From: Scilla litardierei
Taxonomy: Eukaryota > Streptophyta > Magnoliopsida > Asparagales > Asparagaceae
Reading direction: 5' to 3'
Assembly: GCA_030789695.1 (NCBI GenBank)
Contig: CM061133.1
Coordinates: 93,409,248-93,473,247, forward strand
DNA: 64,000 nucleotides
The notes under the pieces were generated by a model, which saw only the letters and a list, made by a program, of their open reading frames with translations, was not told the origin of the DNA and did not search any database. Shown piece by piece: positions 43,324-55,626 of the stretch. Positions within the stretch are counted from its first letter, which is position 1, and each line of letters begins with the position of its first letter. Position numbers and translations under genes: made by a program.

Positions 43324-45800
43324 TGTCACGACCCGCTTCCCTGAAATGGAGGCGAGACGTGAAAAGGTCCGCACGGGAGTGGAGCTGTGAAGCCCCAAAC
43401 CCGATAAGCGTCCACAATACATAAGCAGGTCCTTGTAACCACAACAGAATAGCAATAATAACACAAGGCGAGACTGAAATAAAATTCCACATCCCACAAA
43501 TTGTCCAACATCAACAAAAGTCCAACATCCAGAAAAGCCACCAGGCTAAAAGAAAAGAGTCTAAAGGCCCAGAACAAGGCCAACAAAAGAAACGAAAACA
43601 ACCAAGTAAAGTATAGGTGCCACGCACCGATAACGAAACAACTGTCTAACAAAAGTAAAACACAACGAGGACACTAGGACTGGTCCCCAGTGTCCACGTA
43701 CTCCCCGTCAAACACAAGCACGGGCTCGGCGTCAGCAAACACCTCGTCCTCAACTAGTAACTCAGGCTCGGGCTCTAACATGTGTCACCCAAAAGAGAAA
43801 AGGGGCACATGTCAGCAAGTCGAAAGACTTGTGCAAGGAAACGGGAATAATGGTAAACTAGCAACCTAGCAATTAAATCATGGTGCATGGCAATTAAAGT
43901 ACGGTGGTAACAAGTGAGGTAAAGGAGAGTACACGTGGCAAGTATCAAGTAGTAGGGGTGACATGTAATGTCAAGTAACAAGTAAGGTAGAGTATAGTAC
44001 AAGTGGCGAGGGGTTGTTGTGACATGTAATGTCAAGTAACAAGTACAAGTACAAGGGATCACTCAACGAGTGCCCTATTGCCCGCAGGCTGTGTTCAAGT
44101 ATCAAGTACAAGGGATCACTCAACGAGTGCCCTATTGCCCGCAGGCTGTGATGAGCTCGTCTTCTGGAACACGAGCCAGAAAGTGTAATCGATGAGTATG
44201 GCGTAGGGGTGCACCTAGCCGGAACAAGTAACACTAGTATGTAGCGATGGTACGCAATCACGATGAGTATTCAAGCATGCAATGACATAAGCAGATAATT
44301 CGCATACCGTTAATTAAATTAAACGTGACAGGCGAAATGCAATGACATGAACATATTCGCGTACCGTTTATTTAAAATAAACATGACAGTTAAAATGCAA
44401 TAGCAGTTAAGGATGCATGGATGACATGAACATTTATTACGCGTACCGTTAAGGGAAATTAAACGTGACATACAAGCATGATGAAGGTGACGGACCAAGC
44501 TTCGTTGACAAGCTAGGTCAATGGCGTCTAAACGGCTATCCTTTCACCGTCTAGTCTCTTTTACGCTAAAGCAAGGTAAATGGCCTAAGACATGGCCCAA
44601 ATCAAGAGATGCAAGTTTCACTTGCCTAACACCGGGGATTTACGATCACTTCGTCACACGGATGCTATCTACGGGGGAAATCGCTGTTATGGGGGAAACA
44701 AGCACCAAACACTTGAAATTAATTAGGGTTTCACCAAAATTATAAATGAGTTATAAAAACAACGGTAGATCGATTTCTTACCGAGAGGAGACGGAAGGAA
44801 CACTCCGGGGAACCCTAGGATCAGATCTGGAAGCGAATGGAGAAGTTTGGGGAAACTAGGGTTTTGGGTGATTTTGGGGATTTGATGGATTTTGGGTGTG
44901 ATTTGAGGAAGATGAGAGGTAGATAGGGTAGATGGATGGTTGGGATGATGGATTAAGGGCTTGGAATGAAGCAATGGAGCTTGGAGGAAGGTGGGGGATC
45001 AATGGGGGCGATTTTAGGGTTTAGGGTCGAGTTGGAGGGGAAGAAAACGTTTGGGTTGGGTATTTATAGGCTAGGCTGGCGGCTAGGGCAAAACTAGGGT
45101 ATACAGCACTAGTTAGTCGGTCAAAGAACAACCACTGACCGACTAGTTTGACAACTAGTCGGTCGGTCGACCAATGCAGACCGACTAAGTGTAAACAGTA
45201 GCTACAGGTGAAATTAGGATCTAGAATTAGTCGGTCCATGAACAAGTACTGACCGACTAGTTTAGCATCTAGTCGGTCGATGAACGTTCTTAGACCGACT
45301 AAGAGTAAACAGTAACTGATACAAAAATAAGATGATGAGTTAGTCGGTTCAAGAAGCATTGCTGACCGACTAGTTTGCAACCTAGTCGGTCAACCAACGT
45401 TCTTCGACCGACTAACGATAAACAGTAGCTTCTTCAGAAAATTAGAAAGCTCACTATTCGGTCCAAGAAGGATTGCCGACCGACTGGATCGTCATCTAGT
45501 CGGTCGGTGGCCCTTCTTACACCGGCTAATGAGCACAGAAAAGTTCCGATACGGAGCGCGAGGCCCCGTGATCGAATCCTAAGACTCCTAGGCTTGATCT
45601 AATAGTTAGATATGACCGTTATGAAGTCCGTCACGAGTGACATACTTCGAAATCGACAATCCTAAGGAAGAAGTGAGAAAATACGACGAATCGATCGAAA
45701 ATGAAATCTACGGAGACGAAAACCACACACAGAGGAGAAAATCCACCAAAACATATATTATATTATATTATAATCAGATACAAGAAAAGCAGTCGTTACA
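43324..45800 (-). repeat. 5' LTR of element T
   Basis: Same length as the other LTR (2477 bp) and almost identical; examples of differences are ggagctg against cgagctg near 43380 and cactattcggtcc against cactagtcggtct near 45454. TATA box on the minus strand at 45061-45068, palindrome array at 45114-45522. Confidence 0.95.
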
Positions 45801-46104
45801 TCGAGTGAGTCAGGATTTCTAAAAGAGATCGAAGCCAACTCTCTGGAATTTTGGGGAGCAGAGCAGAAGACCTACTCGACCGAGGAGAGAAGTCCACTCG
45901 ACCGAGTGAGAAATCCCACTCTATCGAGTGACGGAGGCGCTAGACCCCCAAAACCCATATCTTCTATGTTTCTATTTGGGTCTGTCACTCGGTCGAGTGA
46001 GATTCCCACTCGACCGAGTAGCGCCGCCAGCCTGTATTGTAAACTAGGGTTCTGGGCTGCGCCAGGGACAAATCTGTCAGCGTTTTTTGGTTGTTTTGGG
46101 CATG

Positions 46105-46111
46105 TATTTAA
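46105..46111 (+). promoter_or_regulatory. TATA-like box of element D LTR
   Basis: tatttaa within gtatttaagccc, 83 bp after the palindrome array. The same word at the same spacing occurs in LTR E (59993-59999) and, reversed, in H (51379-51385). Confidence 0.65.
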
Positions 46112-46455
46112 GCCCAGTTTTCATCCTAGTTTAGAGAGAGACCAGGACATAGATTTTAGCTTAATTCTAGTTGTAATTCCCCTTAGGAGATTGAAGAACA
46201 CGAATCTGGTTTGTTATTTTTTATTGAAATTTCGCATTTTTATGAATCGCTTTCTTCAAAATCTTCATTGCTATATGTTTTCATTTATTTATTTTGCTAT
46301 TGCTATGATGAATCGTGAGTAGTTTCGTTGTTCTATGTCACAGGGATGAACCCTACGGATCCAATTTTAGAATTGTGATGAATTGATTTCTTTGTTGCTA
46401 GAATTGTTTGAAGGTTAGGTTGTGATTGATTTATCACGGATAGCTAGGAATTTCC

Positions 46456-46755
46456 ATCGATTTGGGGTTTGCAAGAGATTGGATTCCTATCGATTTGAAG
46501 GCTTAGATATTCGATTTAGGTTTATAATCGAAATTCACTAGACTTGGTTTGCAAGAGATTGGACCAAAGCTAGCATTTTTATTATAAACCTATACCCATA
46601 TTCGTTTGCAAGAGAATGGACGAATACGAGCTATCACAATCTAGATCATAACTCGAGTTTGCACGAGAGTGGGCTCAATGAGCGATTGAACGATGATGTC
46701 GATCCTCATGCTAGTGGCTTAGGTTAGGGTTTGCACGAGAGTGGGCCCTAATCTA
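46456..46755 (+). other. Five loop-sharing hairpins in LTR D
   Basis: Loops at 46469, 46549, 46606, 46659 and 46731 read ttgcaagagattgg or close variants. Stems include TATTCGT/ACGAATA (third unit), CTTGGT/ACCAAAG (second) and TAGGTTAGGGT/GCCCTAATCTA with wobble pairs (fifth). Homologous to 60388-60688 with different stem sequences. Confidence 0.75.
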
Positions 46756-47109
46756 GGTCGCTATAGACCGAAAATAGCGAGAGAGCATAAGCTTAGTTCT
46801 CTATTGAGTTACGACTAGTTCACCTCAATCCAAGTCTCGCAACATTGAGATTCATGATTCACAAAGATAAATGACAATCCGTAGTGGGAATTCCCCAGCC
46901 CTAGACGCTTTTATTATATTTAATTTGAATTGTTAATTGAACGAATGTGACAACAACATCCGATAAACTATCCTTCCACCAATAGCTTAGTGATCAAAAT
47001 AGAGTATCGTCATTAGTCCCTCCTCGTTTTCGATACCTGCTCGTCGCTACACCGTGCGCTTGCGGTAAAACTAAGACAGCCTCCTGGGTGTGTATCCGGC
47101 GGCCGATCA

Positions 47110-47167
47110 GTCGACTGACCCATCGACCTTACGGCTGGGGGCAACTCCCCCAGCAGGTCGGCCATAT
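47110..47167. repeat. Tat2 tandem-repeat fragment, left piece
   Basis: About one and a quarter monomers (ggctgggggcaactccccca core) of the array seen in Tat1. Continues at 57795 after the nested F/G block. Confidence 0.75.
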
Positions 47168-47582
47168 ATTTTTTAATAATTTGAACTTATGCTTATGGTA
47201 TGCCATGCTTTGAAATATTAGTATATTATTCATATCTACTAACTTTGTGTTGAATGAAAATTATCTTGAAATATTTTTGAATTTTCTTGATGGAAGAAAT
47301 GATATCCAACTTTTAAATGTTTGTTGAATAAATCTTAGTTGTTTATGGCTGTAATGTTCAACATATCATTTTTATTTGTCATCTTTTTGATTGATGACAA
47401 GGGGAGAAAAGAGTAAATGAAAAAAATGAGAATGAATATCTTTTTATGCTAACCGGCTTTAATGCAGGGTAAATACCTCATCTAAGATGGGGGAGTAAGT
47501 TATCTTACTCGGTATTTTATTGAGCTAATATTCATTTATTCATCTTTTTTTATCTGGGTGTCATCATCAAAAAGGGGAAGAG
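47168..47582 (+). other. 3' end of a SIRE-like Copia interior, element F
   Basis: AT-rich, ending tcatcaaaaaggggaagag directly before an LTR, the polypurine tract text typical of SIRE-like elements. Because it precedes rather than follows the LTR of F, it belongs to an adjoining copy or to a tandem (three-LTR) arrangement. Confidence 0.55.
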
Positions 47583-49277
47583 TGATGGGAAATTGAATCC
47601 CACCCCAAAGTGGTTTTGATGATGAACACACCAAATGATGTTAGTATACTAATTACACTACAAGTTAAGTGTGCAGGTTGAGCGATCGATAGCTTTATGC
47701 ATACTCCGAAGAAGCTCAACCACACTCAGAAGACGGAGACGAATTTACAAGCTTTACGTCAAGTACAAGTATAGCTCAATGATGAAGCTCATGCAAGTGC
47801 TCAAGCTTAATGAAGAAGAGCTCAAATTCAAGAGAAGCGAACATCTACTTCAGCATCTAATCAGCTTTCTGAAGGTCTCTTCTAAGTCTAGTGTGAGTTA
47901 GTTTCTTTAGGACCATGTTAAAGCCATGCAAATAATGCGCACACACACAAAATGCTTTTAAAGCAAAAACATTTTTAAATGTTTTTAAAACTCTTGAGAG
48001 CATTAGCTAGTTGATTTAATTCTTAGTATTCAACCTCCAAACACCAAAGAGTTGATTACACATCTTGCTAGCCGAGTTTCAATGAGAAGTGCTCTGGGAG
48101 TCGACTACCAAGGGAGGGAGTCGACTACCAGCTAAGCAGAGTTTTTCAATGAAATTCTCTGGGAGTCGATTACTTCGGTAGGGAGTCGACTACCGCTGTC
48201 GTTTTTCTTCTACGATTCTGCTTCCTGATTTCACTTCATTTCCTTATTTGATTGGACTGAAATTCAATCTTTTTTGAAATTTGAAATCCTTTTGAAACTC
48301 TATAAATAGGAGCCTCATTGAGATCATTTTAATATATACCAATCTCTCTATTCTTTGAGGTACAATTCTGATCTAAAACCTCTCATCGCTCTTGTTTGCT
48401 CTCAACTTTAATAGCCAAATTTCTGTTTTAATATTCTGACCTCAGTTGTTATGTCTGAATTTCTTTTGAGATCAATCTTATACTTTGGCTATTTTAAAGT
48501 TGTTTTTAAATTCCATACTCTTTAATTTTCATTCTTGAAAGGATTTTGAAAACTAGAGATCTAAATCACAACGAATCATCTCATATTCTTTGTGTGATCT
48601 AAAGATCGATTTAAATTCTTTTAGCGACGTAAACGCACAATTCCGATATTCATTTTGGCTATAGAATTTCGGGTGTAAACCAATCTCCATCAAATAATGT
48701 AGAGAATTGGATTTTTGTTTGTATTTGAGATTCCCCTTTGAGATAAGGGACGATGTAAATCCTAGACAAGTCTAGGTGGTTGGAAATCCTAGTTAAGGCT
48801 GGGTCGTTGGAAATCCTAAGGAGTGAAGTTATGTAATTGTACTGCTAAGGCAATAGTGGATTAAATCTCGTACCGGATTGGTCGGAGACTGGACGTACCC
48901 GGGTTGCAGGGAACCAGGATAAAATCGTTTGTCTCTGTGTTTGTTTTTCTGTGATTGTTTATATTTCTTGTACAAGCATTTTTTTATTTGCTAAGATTAT
49001 ATCTTTGTAATTCCTTGTTCATTTATTATTGCAAAGATTATTTCTGCTATGTAAAGATCTATTTGTAAAGATCTCTTATCTGATTGTAATCTTTTCTCTT
49101 TCATATTTTTGTAAGATTATTTTGTTAATTAAGAACCAAGCGTAGTTCACTCTACTTGGTTTCTTAGGAAACATTAGAAGGGTTTTATTTGTGCTATTGT
49201 TGACAATAAAAAAAGTTTATTATTTGAACAACATTATTTAACCCCCTAGTGTTGTTTGCCATCCACAGGATCCAACA
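47583..49277 (+). repeat. LTR of element F (1695 bp)
   Basis: Starts TGATGGGAAATTG after the polypurine tract and ends GGATCCAACA. TATA box TATAAATA at 48301-48308. Its downstream portion matches 56813-57794. A degenerate initiator-Met site, cttggttcaaag, follows at 49278. Confidence 0.82.
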
Positions 49278-49305
49278 CTTGGTTCAAAGTAATGCTTGAA
49301 AGGCG

Positions 49306-50351
49306 ATGGCATCAACATCTTTCCACTATGAAGGATTCAACACCATGCGACCACTGTTGTTCAATGGAACGAACTACGTAAGTTGGAAGATAAGCATGAA
49401 GACTCATCTAGAGTCACGAGAATTGAAGCATGGATCGTCTCCAAGGATCTATACAAAGCACCCACTGAAGTTGAGACCGAAAAATGGTCTGTCGATGAAA
49501 AGAAAAAGGCCAACCTCAACACCAAAGCGATGAACATATTATTTTGCGCTGTGATAGGAAATGAATTCAATCGTGTCTCTCAATGCGAGACTGCACATCA
49601 GATATGGGATACTCTTCTGGTAAGTCATGAGGGAACCGAAAAGGTAAAAGAATCCCGTATTAATATCTCGCACTCTAAATTTGAATCATTTAAAATGGAA
49701 AAAGGAGAGAGTATCACCGATGTGAATATTCGTTTTACTAACATCACTAATGAGCTCGCAGGTCTAGGTAAGAAATTATCTGAGTATGATCAAGTAATGA
49801 AGATACTAAGATCTCTCAGACCCGAATGGAAGGGAAAGACAATAGCCATTCGAAAAGCTCACAACGTGAAGGATCTCACCATTGAAGAACTAATGGGAAA
49901 CCTCATGGCATATGAGATAGAACTTGAAGAAGACAAGATGATATAAGAAAAGCCAAAGAAATAGAAACTAGCGTTCAAAGCTCAAGGCGAAGACTCCAAT
50001 TATACTAACAAAGAAGACCACATTGCTTTTATCTCAAAGAACTTCAAAGATTTTATTACAAGTAAATATGATAAACGTGCATTTCTTCCACTAATAGTAT
50101 TATCTGTTTTGGTTGCAACAAACCAGGGTACGTGAAAAGAGACTGTCCCTTGAAAAAGAACAACCGAGACTCCAAAGACCGTGGGAAGAATAGAGAGAAC
50201 AATGAAAGAAGGAGCGATAGAAGGAACAAACTTCGACGACCAAGGAAAGAAGCTTATACAGCTTTCGATCAAAGCGATGATTCTTCATCAGACGAATCTT
50301 CATCAGAGGATAAAGACGATAGAAGAGAAACAGCCAATATGTGTTTCTTAA
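49306..50351 (+). pseudogene. SIRE-like Copia gag, first part, element F
   Basis: Starts MASTSFHYEGFNTMRPLLFN with PLLFNGTNYVSWKISM. After a frameshift near 49420 it continues with AMNILFCAVIGNEFNRVSQC, TAHQIWDTLLVSHEGTEKVKE, FESFKMEKGESITDVNIRFT and ILRSLRPEWKGKTIAIRKA, a UBN2-type Gag. Stops follow at 49944 and beyond. In the zinc knuckle CFGCNKPGYVKRDC (50104-50145) the histidine is tyrosine. An acidic serine-rich stretch follows and the text breaks off at ANMCFLM, where LTR H is inserted. Confidence 0.82.
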
Positions 50352-52131
50352 TGATCACTCCCGGATATACACCCAGAAAACAATTATAGTTTTACCGCAA
50401 GTGCACGGTCTAGTGGTGAGCGGGTATCGAACACGAGGAGGGACTAATGACGGTACTCTATCGTAATCACTAAGCTATTGGTGGAATGGCGAATTTTGTT
50501 GTTGTCACAATCGTGATATAATGACAATGGTGATAGATGTCGGTGTCGGTGATAAAGATGTTGTTCAATTCAGTAGTCTAAAAGTGTCTAGTGCTAGGGA
50601 ATCCCCACTACGGATCGTCATTCATCTCTGTGACTCGCGAACCTCAATGTGGCAAGACATGAATTGAGGTGAACTTGTCGTAACTAAATAGAGAACCAAG
50701 CTCACGCTCTTGCGCTATTGTCGGTCTATAGCGACCTAGATTAAGGCCCACTCTTGTGCAAACCCTAACCTAAGCCACTAGCATTAAGATCGACATCATC
50801 GTTCAATCGTCCCTTGAGCCCACTCTCGTGCAAACTCAAGTTACTATCTAGATTGTGATAGCTCGTATTCGTCCAATCTCTTGCAAACAAATATGGGTAT
50901 AGATTAATAGTAAAAATGCTAGCTTTGGTCCAATATCTTGCAAACGAAGTCTAGTGAATCTCGATTATAAATCTAAATCGAATATATAGCCTTCCCATCA
51001 ATCAGAATCCAATCTCTTGCAAACACCATATCGATAGAATTCGTAGTTATCCGTGATAAATCAATCACAACCTAACCTTCTATCAATTCTAGAAACATAT
51101 AAATTCATTCATCACAAATCTGAAATTAGATCCGTAGGGTTCATCCATATGCCCTAGAATAGCAAATCTACTCACAATTCATCAAGGCAATAACAAAATC
51201 AATGATAGAAATCATATTGCAATTCAGATTTAAAACAGAACAATTCATAAAAGTGCAAATATTCAAAGGAATAAACAAACCAGATCTGAGTTCTTCAATC
51301 TCCAAAGCTCAAATTACAATTAGAAATAACCTACAATCTATTTTCTGGTCTCTCCCTAAGCTGGGATGAAAACTGGGCTTAAATACATGTGCCCAAAACG
51401 GCCAAAAAGTCCTGACAGAATTGCCCCTGCCCAGAACCCTAGTTTTCGACACAGGCTGGCGGCGCTACTCGGCCGAGTGGAAATCTCACTCGGCCGAGTG
51501 ACATACCCATATAAAAAGAGAGAACTTGGGGGTTTGGACACTCTGGCACTCTGCGTCACTCGGCCGAGTGGGATTCATCACTTGGTTGAGTGGATTTCCT
51601 ACGCGGCCGAGTGGGTCTTCTGCTCTGCTCCCCAAAATTCCAGAGAGTTGGCTTCGATTTCCCTTTAGAAATTCTGAATCACTCCGACGAGTGGAGTTTT
51701 CTACTCGGCCGAGTGGAATTATCCACTCGGTCGAGTGGACTATGGCACGAGTTATTTTCGTATCAGTTGTACTCGGCCGAGTACGCTTCTTCACTCAGTC
51801 GAGTGGATTGCGTACTCGGCCGAGTGGCCTGTTTCTGGAAGCTACTCTTCTCCTCCTCGTCTCTTCTTCGATTCTATCGATATTCTTCTTCTTCCGGTCA
51901 TCATCCAACGCTGTTAGCTCCTCGATAAGGCCATGGGCGATGCTACGGTACGTGTGCAAGTCCCTTAATCTCATTTATGCTCCCGATCGCTCCATATTTC
52001 TAGAAATCCGACAAAAACAAGAAATAATAAAAAGCAACGCAATATCGTCGAATAATCGTGAAAGCGCTATATGGGCGATCTAAATGGTATGCAAATATGC
52101 AGAAAAAATGGTGTAAAATATGGACCGATCA
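50352..52131 (-). mobile_element. H: solo Athila-like LTR within F, minus strand
   Basis: 1780 bp, TGATCACTCCCGG...GGACCGATCA, homologous in reverse to LTRs D and E. Contains five hairpins (about 50741-51029), a minus-strand TATA-like box (51379-51385) and palindromes (51473-51830). No clear target duplication (cttaa against cctag), so later rearrangement is possible. Confidence 0.85.
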
Positions 52132-52300
52132 CCTAGCCTCCACGCCATCAAAGGTAAGTTCATTGCATGACTCATCATCTAGCAATAGTGGTTCATCATC
52201 AAGCGATAATGAAGACATGGACTATAGAGGAGCATATAAGGAGCTGTGCTCAATGCATGAAAAGCTCATTAAAGAACATAGAAGAACTCTTAATAATAGA
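52132..52300 (+). pseudogene. Gag continuation of element F after H
   Basis: Resumes with STPSKVSSLHDSSSS and DYRGAYKELCSMHEKLIKEH, the C-terminal SIRE-like Gag region. Near 52300 homology switches to a minus-strand element (G). Confidence 0.6.
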
Positions 52301-53830
52301 AATGCACAATGTGCCATTTGTTCTATTTGTCGACGATTTTTCACTCCATCTATGATGTCTCCAAGGATTAAATCTGATGGATGATTTTGGAATTTGTGGA
52401 AATGCTTTTGGAAGATCTGAAACAGACTCAACAGAAGAGTTAGTAGCACCATCATCATTAAGTTTAACATTATCAAAAGATTTAATTACAGGTAATAAAT
52501 TCTCTTCATCATCAATGATTTGAGAATTAGACGAGGGGGTCTCATCAAAAGTGACATGTAATGATTCTTCAATTGCTGTAGTTCTTTTATTGAAAACTCT
52601 CTAGGCTTTACTACGTGTTGAGTATCCAACAAAAATTCCGTCATCAGATTTAGAATCAAATTTGTCAAGTGCATCTCTAGTGTTAAGAATGAAACATTTA
52701 CATCCAAACACTTTAAAATAAGATACTTGGGCAATACGATCGAAGAATAATTCAAAACAAGTTTTGTTTAGAAATGGTCATATAAGAACTTTGTTCAAGA
52801 CGTAACAAGCAGTTGCAACAGCTTCTGCCCAAAAATATTTTCTTAAGTTACTATCACAAAGCATTGTTCTGGCACATTCTTGAAGAGTTCTATTTTTCCT
52901 TTCTACAACACCATTTTGTGGTGCAGCACATGGAAAAGAAAAATTGTGAGTAATACCATTTTCATTACAAAACTTGGTAAAAGATTCATTTTCAAATTCT
53001 CTCCATGATCACTATGAATAGTAACAATGTTTGAGGATTTGATCTTTTGAAACTTTTTACAGAAGATGGAAAATTCTTCGAAAGCATCATTCTTATTATG
53101 TAAGAATTAAACCCAAGTGTATCGTGAATAATCATCAACAATAACAAATGCATATCTACTTTTATTCAAAGAAGCTACTCTTGAAGGACCAAATAAATCC
53201 AAGTGTAGGAGTTCTAAAGGTCTCTTTGTTGAGATGACGTCCTTTGATTTAAAAGAAGATTTGTGCATTTTTCCTTGTTGACAAGCATCAAAGAAATGTT
53301 TGTGTTTGAATGAAATATTTGGCATTCCAATAACTAACCTGTGTTTTTGAAATGTGTGCAAGATTTTTGAAATTAGTGTGTCCAAAACGTTTATGCCACA
53401 AAAGTGTATCGTCTGATGAAATCATTAAACAGTGATTGTGAGTGACAACTGTCGTGCATAAGATATAAATATTATTCTTACGCTTGCCACGAAATAAAAT
53501 AGAAGACATATCAGAATCATAAATGATGCAGTCATGTTGTTCAAAAACAATTTTAAAATCTTTATCTCATAATTGACTAATGAAAAGTAATTTATGTTTC
53601 AAACCATCAACCAGGAGTACGTTCTCAATGATAGGCTTATCGGAGTTTCCAACTATTCCAATACCAATGATTCTTCCTTTATTTTTATCACCAAAGGTAA
53701 CTGAGCCTCCATCTTTATATTGAATGGTTGAAAGAAGGTCGATGTTTCATGTCATGTGTTTTGAACATCCACTATCTAAGATCCATCTTTCTTTTCTTGA
53801 TACATGAAAAAGTAAAACATGAAATATTCG
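52300..53830 (-). pseudogene. Protease/integrase remnant, element G
   Basis: The protease motif RWILDSGCSKHMT lies near 53765-53802, followed by a stop. The GAG-pre-integrase region shows LLWHKRFGHTNFKNLAHI near 53380-53435. Integrase has CQQGKMHKSSF, LELLHLDLFGPSRVASLNKS and FVIVDDYSRYTWV, ending in a stop at 53107. Further scattered integrase and linker text extends to 52300. RT is absent. Confidence 0.75.
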
Positions 53831-53857
53831 TACCCTTTTTCTTTAGGGTCCTTTGGA

Positions 53858-55603
53858 TTAGATCTTAGGAAGCCAAACCCAAGTAGAATTTGGCTTTCTT
53901 AAATAATTAACAGAATGTACAATAGATTGCATAAAATCAGAAATGTATGCTTTTCTATTATCTAAACATATATCCTTAGGAACCCATATACTAATTGTAT
54001 TAGGTTTCTTAGGAGATGCATTTGAAATGTTTGAAACATTTCTTTGTGAAGAAGATGTAGAAGTGTTTACTATCTTCGTGTAGATGAATGCATGCAAAAG
54101 TTGTCTTTCCAACAAATGAAGATGTGTTAGGAGGTTTGGATATATTATTATTAGAATAACCCAATACTTGCCTATGATTTGCAGGATATTGAAATTGAAG
54201 CAAATCATCGCGATTAGTCTTTCCTTTGTTAAACTTATTAACATTAAAAGACATCTCATCGTACTTCATCCTTAGTGATGAAATACTGTTATCCATATTG
54301 GATGTTTGTGCATGCAATTCTTGATTCTTAGTTTTGAAAAGTTCATTCTCTTTGCTAAGATTCAAGATTTGAGAAGATGTATTCTCAGTGTGTATTGCAT
54401 CAAATGAAATAAATTTTGATGTTAACTCTTGATGTTCAAGAATAAGATCATCATTGCTTTGTTTCAAAGACTTGTGTTGTGCATTTAGTCTTTTGAAACG
54501 AACAAAGAGATCATTGAATGCATCAAGTAACTCTTTATTGTCAATTGTACATACATCGCTTTCATCGTTTTGTGCCATAAAGCACATGTTTGCATTTTCT
54601 TCATCGTTGTCTTCTTCATCTGAAGAATCCCATATTGCTGCGAATGCTTTCTTCATTCTATCAAACTTTCTTTCTTTCTTGGAATGATCATTGTTGTAGT
54701 TGTTGGAAGTTTTGTAATTTGCTTTGAGGAGTGGACAATCCTTCTTTATATGTCCAGGCATATTACAATTAAAACAAAGAGAAGAATCAGAATTTTCAGA
54801 TTTGAAATTATTATACTTAACTTTTCTTAAGAACTTCTTAGAGTTCCTTGTGAGGAAAGAAACATCATCATCATCCATTTCTGAATCTTCATCATCTGAT
54901 GAAGCTTTAAAAGCAAGTACTTTCTTCTTCTGATGTGTTTCTTCTTTCTCGTCTTCCAATTGAACTTCAAAAGACATTAGATTACCAACAAGACTTTCAA
55001 CAGATAAAGTTGAGAGATCGTTGGCTTCTTCAATTGCGGTGCTCTTTGGATGCCATTCTGGAGTTAAAGCTTTAAGAATCTCGCGAACTTGTTTAAGTGA
55101 AGTGTAAGTCTTTCCAAGAACAGTTAAAGAATTTATAATATTAGTAAACCTGGTGTTCATTTCTCCAATAGTCTCTTTGTCCTTCATCTTGAACAACTCG
55201 AATTTATGAACCAAAATGGAATCTTAGTTTCCTTCACTTTATTGGTTCCTTCATGAGTTATCTCGAGTATATGCCAAATATCTTTAGCAGTTTTGGCCTG
55301 AGATACTCAATTAAACTCATTCTTATTCATGATACAGAATAGAGAATTCATAGCCTTTGAGTTGTTGGTTGCGACAGTTTTGTCGTTGGCAGTCCATTCA
55401 GAGAAGGGAGTTGTTGGCTTCCGATATCCTGTCTCTATGATGTTTCATAACACATAATCCATAATTTGCAGATGAATCTCCATTCTAACCTTCCAGTATG
55501 AACAATTGGAATCATCAAATAGAGGAGGACGAACTTGAGAGTTGACTTCTGGATATTGCGATGAATAGTTATGTGGAACTGCTGTCATGTTCTGTTCTGC
55601 CAT
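53858..55603 (-). pseudogene. SIRE-like gag, element G
   Basis: ATG at 55601-55603 directly after the PBS. The N-terminal part has RPPLFDDSNCSYWKVRMEIH and is broken by TGA stops replacing Trp and Arg codons. The main frame (55214-54009) has FELFKMKDKETIGEMNTRFT, ILKALTPEWHPKSTAIEEA, a complete zinc knuckle CFNCNMPGHIKKDC, an acidic stretch and a long coiled-coil-like C-terminus. A frameshift near 54010 leads to ISIWVPKDICLD and LRKPNSTWVWLPK, the spacer before protease. Confidence 0.82.
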
Positions 55604-55613
55604 CTTAAGCCTG

Positions 55614-55626
55614 CTCTGATACCAAA
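55614..55626 (-). other. Primer binding site of element G (initiator Met)
   Basis: On the minus strand TTTGGTATCAGAGC follows the LTR end CCTACA; this is an exact TGGTATCAGAGC match. Confidence 0.88.

Larger units (their letters stand above)
36092..45800 (-). mobile_element. Element T: complete, very young Tekay/Del-like chromovirus, minus strand
   Basis: LTRs of exactly 2477 bp (36092-38568, 43324-45800) with about 11 mismatches seen by eye. Perfect target duplication tcgag (36087-36091, 45801-45805). Gag, protease, RT, RNase H, integrase and a chromodomain-like C-terminus lie on the minus strand. The only evident lesion is one stop codon in gag. Domain order and the C-terminal tail place it in the Tekay/Del chromoviruses. 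Confidence 0.96.
29380..47109 (+). mobile_element. Element D: Athila-like Gypsy, 5' truncated, no RT/integrase, 3' LTR split by element T
   Basis: Remains of gag C-terminus and protease (29400-30231), an acidic tail, a post-polymerase region, an env-like remnant (31743-32790), a long 3' untranslated region, a polypurine tract and a 3' LTR (35643-36091 plus 45806-47109). The LTR matches the Athila-like LTRs at 50352 (reversed) and 59233. No RT, RNase H or integrase motif occurs in the 1.5 kb between protease and env-like region. No 5' LTR was found in the window. The exact left boundary is uncertain. Confidence 0.8.
45806..47109 (+). repeat. 3' LTR of element D, second part
   Basis: Resumes after T and its duplicated target. 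Palindromes at 45872-46022, TATA-like tatttaa at 46105-46111, five loop-sharing hairpins at 46456-46755, and the end gtgtatccggcggccgatca at 47109. Total D LTR length without T is about 1.75 kb. Confidence 0.88.
52300..55626 (-). mobile_element. Element G: truncated SIRE-like Copia, minus strand
   Basis: Runs leftward from its PBS (55614-55626) through gag, protease and integrase and is cut near 52300 in the linker before RT (the last recognisable text is HPSDLILGDIIDGVKNRRQ). Many stops and frameshifts. It meets element F head-to-head at 52300. Confidence 0.75.

Noticed and set aside
42485..43390. Long plus-strand open frame opposite the Tekay gag
   Set aside because: It is the complement of a confident gag frame and has no domain of its own.
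50347..52136. Target duplication for solo LTR H
   Set aside because: Flanks cttaa and cctag do not match well enough; reported as absent.
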